The notes beneath the pieces were generated by a model. That model was not told where the DNA came from. It made no database searches and saw only the letters and a program-made list of their open reading frames with translations. Below are positions 6,036 through 12,577 of a stretch of DNA of 12,577 nt, one piece after another (position 1 is the first letter of the stretch; each line of letters opens with the position of its first letter). This stretch comes from Thermoflavifilum sp. (GTDB lineage: Bacteria > Bacteroidota > Bacteroidia > Chitinophagales > Chitinophagaceae), in the NCBI GenBank assembly GCA_019683625.1, contig JADGHY010000036.1:1-12577 (forward strand), written 5' to 3'. Both the position numbers and the translations under genes were made by a program.

Positions 6036-7307
6036 ATGGAACAACCGTTGACACAACATATCCCGAAAGATGGCGGCTGGCTGCATCTGAAAGACTATGA
6101 AAAGGTAGGTGGTTATCAGGGCTTGCGAAAAGCCCTTAAGATGACGCCGAAGGAAGTGATTAACCTGGTGAAAGATGCGGGTCTGCGGGGCCGTGGCGGG
6201 GCGGGGTTTTCCACCGGGTTAAAATGGAGCCTGGTGCCGTCGCCCGATCAGGTGCCCGGGCCGCGGTATCTGGTGGCTAACGGCGATGAAATGGAACCCG
6301 GCACCTTCAAAGATCGCCTGTTGCTGGAGGGCAATCCCCATCAACTCATCGAAGGCATGATCATTGGCGCCTATGCCATCCAGGCTGAGTTTAGTTATAT
6401 CTTCTTGCGTTGGGGGTATCAAAACGCGGAAAAAGCCATTCTGCAAGCGATTCAGGAAGCCTATGAGGCCGGTTATTTAGGTAAAAATATCCTCGGAAGC
6501 GGATTTTCCCATGAATTATCCATGCATACCAGTGTTGGAAGGTACATGTGCGGCGAGGAAACGGCCTTGATCAATGCGCTGGAAGGCAAGCGGGCCAATC
6601 CTCGTGCCAAGCCGCCTTTCCCCGTGGTAAGCGGATTCTTTGGCAAACCCACTGTGGTGAACAATATCGAAACTTTGTCGAATGTTCCGCATATTCTGGA
6701 CAAAGGTGTAAGCTGGTATAAGAGCCTGAGCAAATGCGAAGACGGAGGCACCAAGCTGTATGGCGTGAGTGGCAAAGTGAAGAGGCCGGGATTATGGGAA
6801 TTGCCACTGGGGACTTCTTTCCGGGAAATCCTTGAAGAATATGCCGGGGGCATGCGCGATGGCTATCAGTTCAAAGGAGCTTTGCCAGGAGGCGGATCTA
6901 CCGACTTTATCACGGCCGAACATCTGGATGTGGCTATGGACTACAACAGTGTGGCAAAGGTGGGAAGCCGCATGGGCACAGGCACCATTATCGTGCTCGA
7001 CGACAGGACTTGTGTGGTGGGCATGGTGCTTAACTTAGAACATTTCTTTGCTCAGGAATCCTGCGGATGGTGTACGCCCTGCCGAGAAGGCTTACCCTGG
7101 ACAGAACGCCTGCTCCAGGCTATCGAGGAAGGTCAAGGGCGAATGGAAGATTTGAAGATCTTCGATGACCTCACCCGCTACATGGCGCCTGGCCATACGT
7201 TCTGTGCCCTGGCACCCGGCGCGATGGAACCTTTGCAAAGCGCATTGAAATATTTTCGAGCAGATTTTGAAAGACATATCCACGAACATCGTTGTCCGTG
7301 GAAATAA
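6036..7307 (+). CDS. nuoF: NADH-quinone oxidoreductase subunit F (NADH and FMN binding)
   Basis: Entry point for electrons: binds NADH and FMN and carries the [4Fe-4S] cluster N3. The 423-residue protein shows the glycine-rich nucleotide region GLRGRGGAGFSTGLKW (49-64), the GDEMEPGTFKDR segment (83-94) at the active site, and CGEETALINALEGKR (172-186), all standard for NuoF. The N3 ligands are C343, C346 and C349 in ESCGWCTPCREG and C390 in HTFCALAPGA. The DEMEPG wording is that of the E. coli-type subunit. The C-terminus, ending HRCPWK, is shorter than in E. coli (about 445 residues). It is spaced 14 bases from nuoE and 12 from nuoG, so the dehydrogenase module is encoded as a block. Confidence 0.97.
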   Translation: MEQPLTQHIPKDGGWLHLKDYEKVGGYQGLRKALKMTPKEVINLVKDAGLRGRGGAGFSTGLKWSLVPSPDQVPGPRYLVANGDEMEPGTFKDRLLLEGNPHQLIEGMIIGAYAIQAEFSYIFLRWGYQNAEKAILQAIQEAYEAGYLGKNILGSGFSHELSMHTSVGRYMCGEETALINALEGKRANPRAKPPFPVVSGFFGKPTVVNNIETLSNVPHILDKGVSWYKSLSKCEDGGTKLYGVSGKVKRPGLWELPLGTSFREILEEYAGGMRDGYQFKGALPGGGSTDFITAEHLDVAMDYNSVAKVGSRMGTGTIIVLDDRTCVVGMVLNLEHFFAQESCGWCTPCREGLPWTERLLQAIEEGQGRMEDLKIFDDLTRYMAPGHTFCALAPGAMEPLQSALKYFRADFERHIHEHRCPWK

Positions 7308-7319
7308 GCTGATTGCTTT

Positions 7320-10019
7320 ATGGCTACGATTTATATTGATGGAAATCCGTATCAGGTGAAGGATGGAGATAATTTGCTCTCCGCCTGCCTGTCATTAGGT
7401 TTTAACCTCACTTATTTTTGCTGGCATCCGGCCTTGCATTCGGTGGGTGCATGCCGGCAATGCGCCATTGTTCGCTACCGGGATGAAAACGATACCCGGG
7501 GCCGCATCGTAATGGCTTGCATGGAACAGGTGGCCGACCAGGCACGCATTTCCCTGGAAGCACCAGAGGCCAAACAATTCCGTGCCCAGAATATTGAAAG
7601 CCTGATGATCAACCATCCGCACGACTGTCCGGTATGCGATGAAGGCGGAGAATGTCATCTGCAGGACATGACCGTGATGAGTGGGCATAACTACCGGCGG
7701 TATCGGTTCAAGAAACGTACTCACCTAAATCAATACCTGGGGCCATTTTTACACCATGAAATGAACCGCTGCATCCAGTGCTACCGTTGTGTGCGGTTTT
7801 ACAACGATTATGCAGAAGGGAAAGATTTCGGGGTGTTTGCTGCCCATGATGACGTGTATTTTGGCCGTTTTGAGCCAGGCGTGTTGGAAAACGAATTCAG
7901 CGGGAATCTGGTGGAAGTATGTCCCACGGGCGTTTTCACCGATAAAACGCTGCGAAAACATTACACCCGCAAATGGGATCTGACCAATGCCCCTTCTATT
8001 TGCCAGCAATGCGGATTAGGATGCAATATCATTGCCAGTGAACGATATGGCTCACTCCGGCGTATCCTGAGCCGGTACAACGGGGATGTGAATGGATATT
8101 TCATTTGCGACAGGGGGCGTTTCGGGTATGAATATGTGAACAGCGAACGGCGCATTCCACATGCCCTTAAACAAGAGCCTGCCGGAAATTGGCAAGGACT
8201 AAAAAAAGAAATTGCCATCCGCGAAATTCGCGACAGGATTCGTGCCGCCCGAAAGGTAATTGGTATTGGTTCTCCAAGAGCCTCGCTGGAGAGCAATTTT
8301 TTGCTGCGTGAACTGGTGGGTGCTGATCAATTCTATGCCGGCATTCCGGAACAGGAAGCAAAACTCATCAAGGAAGTGTTGCATATTCTCCGCCATAGCG
8401 GCGTGAGAACTCCTTCTTTGAAAGAAACGGAAAGTTATGATGCCATTTTCGTCCTCGGGGAAGATGTGACCAATACGGCACCTATGCTTGCACTTTCGCT
8501 CAGGCAGGCAGCCAAAAATCAACCTAAGGAAAAAGCCAGAGCGCTGAAGATTGCCGATTGGAATGATGCGGCCATCCGCGAGGTGATTCAAGGTCAGAAG
8601 GGCCCTCTGTTTATTGCAGCTCCTAGTGCCACCCGGCTCGACGACGCTGCCCTGGCTACCCTGCAGGCTCATCCCGATGAAATTGCAAAAACAGGTTTTG
8701 CCGTAGCTCACCAGCTTGATGCTTCGGCCCAGGGCGCCGAGCTATCTGCAAGCACTGAAGACTTTGCTCGTCGGGTGGCTGAAGCGCTATTGGCGGCTAA
8801 AAAGCCCCTGGTAGTTGCCGGCACCAGTCTTTACAGCCAGGCCATCATCCATGCAGCGGCCAATGTGGCCATGGCCTTGAAGAAAGCCGGTAAGGACGTG
8901 GGCTTATTTTACACGGTACCGGAAGTTAACTCCATGGGGTTAATGATGATGACCGACCAATATCTGGAGCAAGCATTTCATCAGGTCAGCTCCGGAGAGG
9001 CCGATATGGCTATTGTGGTGGAAAATGATCTCTACCGGCGCATGCCGGCCCATATCGTAGATGCCTTTTTCCAGAAAGCCAAGACGGTGGTGGTATTGGA
9101 TGCCATAGCCCATCGCACCGGCGAACGCGCTCATTTTGTATTGCCTGCCGGCACCTTTGCCGAAGCATCGGGTACTGTGGTAAATAACGAAGGCCGTGCC
9201 CAGCGCTTTTTCCAGGTCTATCAGCCCCGCAATGACATCCAAAGCAGCTGGAAATGGTTGCAAGCTCTTGCAGCCGACGATCAATTGGCTGTTGCCAACC
9301 TGGATGAGGTGATCAGCCGATTGATAGCTTGCTATCCCGAGCTGGAAGGCATTCGGGAGGCCGCTCCTGATGCCAGGTTCCGGGTGGGCACACAGAAGAT
9401 TCCACGGGAGCCCCATCGCTACAGTGGGCGTACGGCCATGCTGGCTCATATTCAGGTGAGCGAACCCAAGCCACCCGAAGATCCGGATAGCCCGCTTTCT
9501 TTCACCATGGAAGGTTATGTGGGTACCCCTCCGGCGCCGCTCACACCATTCTTTTGGTCGCCGGGCTGGAATTCGGTACAGGCTATCAATAAATTTCAGA
9601 TTGAAGTGGGTGGGCCTTTGCACGGGGGCAATCCCGGCAAGCGGCTCATTGAAGCAGCTCAGCAGGCTTCGATGCCTTATTTCACCGATGTCCCGCCGGC
9701 CGTTCAGCAGCAAGCTGACAGCTGGAGTATATGGCCGGCCTACCATATTTTTGGCTCCGACGAGCTTTCAGCATTGAGTGCACCCCTTCAGGAACGCATG
9801 CCGGCCAGCTATCTGGCCCTCTCACCGGCCGATGCAAAGGCCCTGCAGCTGCAGCCCGGAAACAGCGTAGAGGTCAATTTCCATGGCCAGGCTATTCGTT
9901 TCCCGATTATCATTAAACCTGATCTGCCCGGCGGTTATGCCCTGGTGCCCAAAGGCTGGGAAGCCACTGCCGGCTGGATATTTCCCGTGCAATCCACCCT
10001 TAAACCTGTTCAAGCATGA
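7320..10019 (+). CDS. nuoG: NADH-quinone oxidoreductase subunit G
   Basis: Largest peripheral subunit (899 residues), a wire of iron-sulfur clusters from NuoF toward NuoI. The N-terminal 280 residues hold, in order, N1b (C34, C45, C48, C67), N5 (H99, C103, C106, C112), N4 (C151, C154, C157, C201) and the extra cluster N7 (C228, C231, C235, C263). N7 occurs only in a subset of bacterial complexes, including E. coli. The rest is a molybdopterin-oxidoreductase-like domain that in this family is structural and not expected to bind molybdenum. Its end carries an MopB-type C-terminal region (FGSDELS, LSPADAKALQLQPGNSV). Length is nearly that of E. coli NuoG (about 908). The stop overlaps the nuoH ATG as ATGA. 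The C-terminal half is noticeably G+C-rich and Ala-rich compared with nuoJ/nuoK. Confidence 0.97.
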   Translation: MATIYIDGNPYQVKDGDNLLSACLSLGFNLTYFCWHPALHSVGACRQCAIVRYRDENDTRGRIVMACMEQVADQARISLEAPEAKQFRAQNIESLMINHPHDCPVCDEGGECHLQDMTVMSGHNYRRYRFKKRTHLNQYLGPFLHHEMNRCIQCYRCVRFYNDYAEGKDFGVFAAHDDVYFGRFEPGVLENEFSGNLVEVCPTGVFTDKTLRKHYTRKWDLTNAPSICQQCGLGCNIIASERYGSLRRILSRYNGDVNGYFICDRGRFGYEYVNSERRIPHALKQEPAGNWQGLKKEIAIREIRDRIRAARKVIGIGSPRASLESNFLLRELVGADQFYAGIPEQEAKLIKEVLHILRHSGVRTPSLKETESYDAIFVLGEDVTNTAPMLALSLRQAAKNQPKEKARALKIADWNDAAIREVIQGQKGPLFIAAPSATRLDDAALATLQAHPDEIAKTGFAVAHQLDASAQGAELSASTEDFARRVAEALLAAKKPLVVAGTSLYSQAIIHAAANVAMALKKAGKDVGLFYTVPEVNSMGLMMMTDQYLEQAFHQVSSGEADMAIVVENDLYRRMPAHIVDAFFQKAKTVVVLDAIAHRTGERAHFVLPAGTFAEASGTVVNNEGRAQRFFQVYQPRNDIQSSWKWLQALAADDQLAVANLDEVISRLIACYPELEGIREAAPDARFRVGTQKIPREPHRYSGRTAMLAHIQVSEPKPPEDPDSPLSFTMEGYVGTPPAPLTPFFWSPGWNSVQAINKFQIEVGGPLHGGNPGKRLIEAAQQASMPYFTDVPPAVQQQADSWSIWPAYHIFGSDELSALSAPLQERMPASYLALSPADAKALQLQPGNSVEVNFHGQAIRFPIIIKPDLPGGYALVPKGWEATAGWIFPVQSTLKPVQA

Positions 10020-10975
10020 GTGAAACCTGGATACATATCATTATGGTGGTATTGATCCTGCTGGTATTGCTGACTATTGCAGCAGGATTGATTTATGTGG
10101 AGCGGCGTATGCTTGCGGTCTGGCAAGATCGGTATGGCCCCAACCGCACGGGTCCTTTTGGTCTTCTGCAAGTCTTGGCCGATATGGTGAAGATTTTTTT
10201 CAAGGAAGACTGGATTCCGCCGTTTGCCGATAAAAAAGTATTCATCATTGCGCCTACCATTGTGATGATGGCGGTGCTGATGAGCTTTGCCGTCATTCCC
10301 TTTACGCCTCATATCGGGGTGGTAGATTTAAACATTGGTGTGCTGTTTTTCCTGGCCATGTCGTCCATGGGGGCCTACAGTGTGGTGCTGGCGGGTTGGT
10401 CGTCTAACAACAAATATTCATTGTTAGGGGGCATCCGGGGATCGGCACAGATGATTTCCTACGAAGTATTCATGGGCTTGTCGTTGATGGGGGTGGTGAT
10501 CCTGGCAGGCTCATTTAACCTGCGCGACATTGTGGAAGCCCAGCGAAAGATCTGGTTTTTCATTCCCCAGATTGTGGGTTTTATCATTTTCTTTTTAGCT
10601 GGCCTGGCCGAGACCCATCGGCTGCCCTTTGATATTCCCGAAGCTGAAAGTGAACTTATTGCCGGATATCATTCCGAATATTCCGGGATGAAGTTCGGGA
10701 TGTTTTTCGTGGGCGAATATCTTGGCATTACCCTAATCTCAGCCTTGGTTACCACGCTATATTTCGGCGGATGGCTGGGCCCACATTTTCTGCCACCGAT
10801 TGTCTGGTTTCTGATAAAGATGTTTGCCTTTATCCTGTTATTTATTTTAATTCGGGCAACATTACCCAGGCCCAGGTATGATCAGTTGATGTCGTTAGGA
10901 TGGAAAGTTTTATTGCCATTGGCCTTGTTAAATCTGCTGGTTACAGGTGCTGTGGTGTTGTATTGGCATCTATAG
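10016..10975 (+). CDS. nuoH: NADH-quinone oxidoreductase subunit H
   Basis: Membrane subunit that forms much of the quinone chamber and links quinone reduction to proton pumping. The 319-residue protein has about eight membrane helices. Conserved cytoplasmic segments are VERRMLAVWQDRYGPNRTGPFG (28-49), ADMVKIFFKEDWIP (55-68) and the acidic loop after GLAETHRLPFD (196-206), which contains E209, E211, E213 and E221 and corresponds to the loop lining the quinone cavity and start of the E-channel. The C-terminal LIRATLPRPRYDQLMSLGWK is also typical. The start overlaps the nuoG stop by four bases. The next gene, nuoI, has its likely ATG 18 bases after this stop. Confidence 0.97.
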   Translation: MSETWIHIIMVVLILLVLLTIAAGLIYVERRMLAVWQDRYGPNRTGPFGLLQVLADMVKIFFKEDWIPPFADKKVFIIAPTIVMMAVLMSFAVIPFTPHIGVVDLNIGVLFFLAMSSMGAYSVVLAGWSSNNKYSLLGGIRGSAQMISYEVFMGLSLMGVVILAGSFNLRDIVEAQRKIWFFIPQIVGFIIFFLAGLAETHRLPFDIPEAESELIAGYHSEYSGMKFGMFFVGEYLGITLISALVTTLYFGGWLGPHFLPPIVWFLIKMFAFILLFILIRATLPRPRYDQLMSLGWKVLLPLALLNLLVTGAVVLYWHL

Positions 10976-10993
10976 TTGCAAAAACATGGAATT

Positions 10994-11509
10994 ATGATTA
11001 GTCATCTTCGCTCGTTGTGGTTGGTATTCAAACACATGTTTCATAAACGCGAAACGGTTCAGTATCCGGAAGAAAAGCCTTATCTGCCGCCCCGCTGGCG
11101 GGGACGCATTGTGCTCACGCGCGATCCGGATGGTATGGAACGCTGTGTGGCCTGTTATCTGTGTGCAGCAGCTTGTCCGGTTGACTGTATTTCGCTGCAG
11201 GCTACCGAAGATGAGAACGGGCGTCGGTATCCGGAGTTTTTCAGGATTAATTTTTCCAGATGCATATTTTGTGGGTATTGCGAAGATGCCTGTCCTACCT
11301 ACGCCATTCAGTTGATTCCAGACTTTGAAATGGCAGAATATGATCGGCAGAATCTGGTGTATGAAAAAGAACATTTGTTAATCAGCGGCCAGGGAAAATA
11401 TCATGGATATAATTTTTATCGTGTAGCGGGAGTAGATGCAGGTGTGAAAGCTAAAGGTGCCGGTGAAAAAGAAAGAGAGCCGGTGGATGTGCGGAAATTA
11501 TTGCCCTGA
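10994..11509 (+). CDS. nuoI: NADH-quinone oxidoreductase subunit I
   Basis: Ferredoxin-like subunit holding two [4Fe-4S] clusters, N6a and N6b, which pass electrons from NuoG to N2 in NuoB. From ATG 10994 the protein is 171 residues. Cluster motifs are CVACYLCAAACP (C51, C54, C57, C61) and CIFCGYCEDACP (C90, C93, C96, C100); by the usual pairing N6a uses C51, C54, C57 and C100 and N6b the others. The N-terminus has an amphipathic helix that lies on the membrane, and the segments RGRIVLTRDPDG and YPEFFRINFSRCIFCG match E. coli NuoI. A TTG at 10976, directly after the nuoH stop, would add six residues; the ATG is preferred. A 107-base gap follows before nuoJ. Confidence 0.95.
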   Translation: MISHLRSLWLVFKHMFHKRETVQYPEEKPYLPPRWRGRIVLTRDPDGMERCVACYLCAAACPVDCISLQATEDENGRRYPEFFRINFSRCIFCGYCEDACPTYAIQLIPDFEMAEYDRQNLVYEKEHLLISGQGKYHGYNFYRVAGVDAGVKAKGAGEKEREPVDVRKLLP

Positions 11510-11616
11510 AACTATCGTATGCCATGGTTTTTCAGATGAACGTGTAAAATTCATTTTCTTTGCAAAGCCTGAATTATGTCATTCATTCATAGCCCAAACT
11601 TGATTTCTTTTTCGCG
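11510..11616 (+). other. Gap between nuoI and nuoJ
   Basis: A non-coding, A+T-rich gap of 107 bases, the largest inside the nuo cluster. It contains a 10-base perfect palindrome, CTTTGCAAAG (11558-11567), overlapping TTTCTTTG (11555-11562), which is one base from the TAnnTTTG -7 consensus. T-rich sequence at 11528-11532 could serve as a poor -33. This may be a weak internal promoter for nuoJ onward; there is no terminator structure. Confidence 0.3.
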
Positions 11617-12195
11617 ATGAACATTATATTTTACATATCGGCCATTATTGCAGTTTACTGCACACTTAAGGCTGTACTGAACAAGCATGCCGTGCATGCC
11701 TTGTTGTATTTGATTGTGTCGTTGCTTGCAGTGGCTGTTATCTTCTTCATCCTTGGAGCTCCGTTTTTGGCAGCATTGGAAGTAATTATTTATGCAGGTG
11801 CTATCATGGTGTTGTTTGTGTTTGTGGTGATGATGTTAAACAGAGGAGAAGCTGCCGTGCAGCAGGAAAAAGCCTGGTTGCAATTCCGCACGTGGATATG
11901 GCCTGCCGTATTTGTATTGCTGCTGTTTGCCGAATGGTTATACATCTTATTTCATCCATCAATTGGTGCGGGACCTGCTGTTCAGCCTCAGGCTATTTCA
12001 CCGCAACAAGTTGGTGAAGCCTTGTTCACGCGGTATTTGTTGGGCGTAGAAATGGCAGCTATGTTGCTTATGGCAGGCATCATCGGAGCTTATCATATTG
12101 GCAAACAAAAGCAGAGAACTTATCACCGTTATCTGGAAGAAGAAAACAGGTTGCAGACGCCTGTATCCAAGCATCAAACCAGTGAATTGATATGA
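11617..12195 (+). CDS. nuoJ: NADH-quinone oxidoreductase subunit J
   Basis: Membrane-arm subunit next to NuoA, NuoH and NuoK. The 192-residue protein has five predicted membrane helices (about 2-20, 28-47, 53-74, 93-113, 139-161). The third carries the signature EVIIYAGAIMVLFVFVVMML (55-74), where a pi-bulge forms around the conserved Tyr (Y59) and changes shape during turnover in structures of related enzymes. The first loop, VHALLYLIVSLLAVA, is also typical. A hydrophilic tail of about 30 residues (from about 163) faces away from the membrane and is poorly conserved in the family. Start ATG 11617; the stop overlaps the nuoK ATG in an ATGA, implying coupled translation. Confidence 0.95.
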   Translation: MNIIFYISAIIAVYCTLKAVLNKHAVHALLYLIVSLLAVAVIFFILGAPFLAALEVIIYAGAIMVLFVFVVMMLNRGEAAVQQEKAWLQFRTWIWPAVFVLLLFAEWLYILFHPSIGAGPAVQPQAISPQQVGEALFTRYLLGVEMAAMLLMAGIIGAYHIGKQKQRTYHRYLEEENRLQTPVSKHQTSELI

Positions 12196-12515
12196 TTACC
12201 GTACCTGTTTCCATTCAGTTGTTGCTAGCCGTGATTTTGTTTTTGATTGGGCTGGCTGGTGTGTTGATTCGCCGCAATGTGATTTTTATGCTGATGTGCA
12301 TTGAAATCATGTTAAATGCAGCGGGATTGGTTTTTATTATCGGCAGCTCTTTATGGCACCAAGCTGATGGGCAGGTGATGGTGATTTTTATCCTGGCCAT
12401 GGCAGCGGCAGAAGTGGCTGTGGGACTGGCTTTGATTCTGCAGGTGTTTCAGATGCATAAGACAGTGGATGTGGATCAGCTGCGGGAATTGAAGGATGAA
12501 CGCCAACAGGCATAA
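12192..12515 (+). CDS. nuoK: NADH-quinone oxidoreductase subunit K
   Basis: Small (107-residue) membrane subunit with three helices, related to MrpC of Na+/H+ antiporters, and part of the E-channel that carries the coupling signal to the antiporter-like subunits. The two key membrane glutamates are present: E38 in MCIEIMLNAAG and E74 in AAAEVAVGLAL, matching E. coli Glu36 and Glu72. The IRRNVIFMLM segment before the first is the usual loop and helix start. The hydrophilic C-terminus (VDVDQLRELKDERQQA) is a few residues longer than in E. coli (100 residues). The probable nuoL start lies 36 bases downstream. Confidence 0.96.
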   Translation: MITVPVSIQLLLAVILFLIGLAGVLIRRNVIFMLMCIEIMLNAAGLVFIIGSSLWHQADGQVMVIFILAMAAAEVAVGLALILQVFQMHKTVDVDQLRELKDERQQA

Positions 12516-12551
12516 ACTGCTTCTTCGAACAACGTAAAATGGTTTAGATAC

Positions 12552-12577
12552 ATGGATGTGTTACCTCTTTTATGGTT
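12552..12577 (+). CDS. nuoL: Probable first codons of nuoL, cut by the right edge
   Basis: ATG at 12552 opens a frame reading MDVLPLLW before the window ends. A short hydrophobic start of this type fits NuoL, the large antiporter-like proton-pumping subunit whose gene normally follows nuoK. Only eight complete codons are visible, so the call rests mainly on gene order. An alternative ATG at 12556 in another frame (MCYLFYG) is less likely. Confidence 0.5.

Noticed and set aside
8940..9746. Long minus-strand open frame (268 codons) opposite nuoG, and a similar one of 222 codons at 4382-5050 opposite nuoCD
   Set aside because: Both lie wholly opposite strongly conserved genes, their translations show no recognisable family or domain pattern, and such frames are expected opposite G+C-rich coding DNA.
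7320..10019. NuoG as a molybdenum-containing formate dehydrogenase-like enzyme
   Set aside because: The large C-terminal domain is the molybdopterin-like fold normal for complex I NuoG, and the neighbours and the N1b/N4/N5/N7 layout are those of complex I.
10976..10993. TTG start for nuoI right after the nuoH stop
   Set aside because: The six added residues show no clear family match and an in-frame ATG is available at 10994; kept only as an alternative.
1..12577. Mobile element, CRISPR array, defence system, tRNA or other new system
   Set aside because: I found no transposase or integrase, no spaced direct repeats, no tRNA-like fold and no unknown gene cluster; every substantial frame on the + strand is a recognised housekeeping or complex I gene.

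Overview
The window looks like a piece of a Bacteroidota chromosome, plausibly a Chitinophagaceae-like lineage. Three signs support this: an OmpH/Skp chaperone gene directly before murI, TAnnTTTG-type -7 promoter elements upstream of two transcription units, and genes that mostly lack Shine-Dalgarno sequences. The assignment below phylum level is an inference. All recognised genes are on the + strand.

Left part (1-2307). This holds the 3' part of an OmpH/Skp periplasmic chaperone gene, an intrinsic terminator, the glutamate racemase gene murI, and then a compact rpmH-rnpA-yidD group (ribosomal protein L34, RNase P protein, membrane-insertion factor). These are housekeeping genes for envelope and RNA/translation functions. 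rpmH (53 codons) is short but unmistakable. rnpA has no in-frame ATG and probably starts at TTG.

Middle (2308-2633). A 326-base non-coding stretch carries a probable promoter (TAGCTTTG, 2561-2568) and a small hairpin just before nuoA.

Right part (2634-12577). This is the proton-pumping NADH:quinone oxidoreductase (complex I) operon in the order nuoA-B-CD-E-F-G-H-I-J-K, with the first codons of a probable nuoL at the right edge. NuoE, F and G form the NADH-oxidising module (FMN, N1a, N3, N1b, N4, N5, N7). NuoB, CD and I form the quinone-reducing module (N6a, N6b, N2). NuoA, H, J, K and the truncated NuoL belong to the membrane arm. All expected cluster ligands are visible. NuoC and NuoD are fused. 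The subunits resemble the Escherichia coli-type enzyme closely, including the four-cysteine N7 site of NuoG.

I see no mobile element, CRISPR array, tRNA, rRNA, defence locus or clearly new system. The points worth a second look are local: a terminator whose T-tract abuts the murI start codon, overlapping inverted repeats between nuoB and nuoCD, a leader hairpin before nuoA, and an unusual Cys-His pair at a normally conserved NuoC motif.
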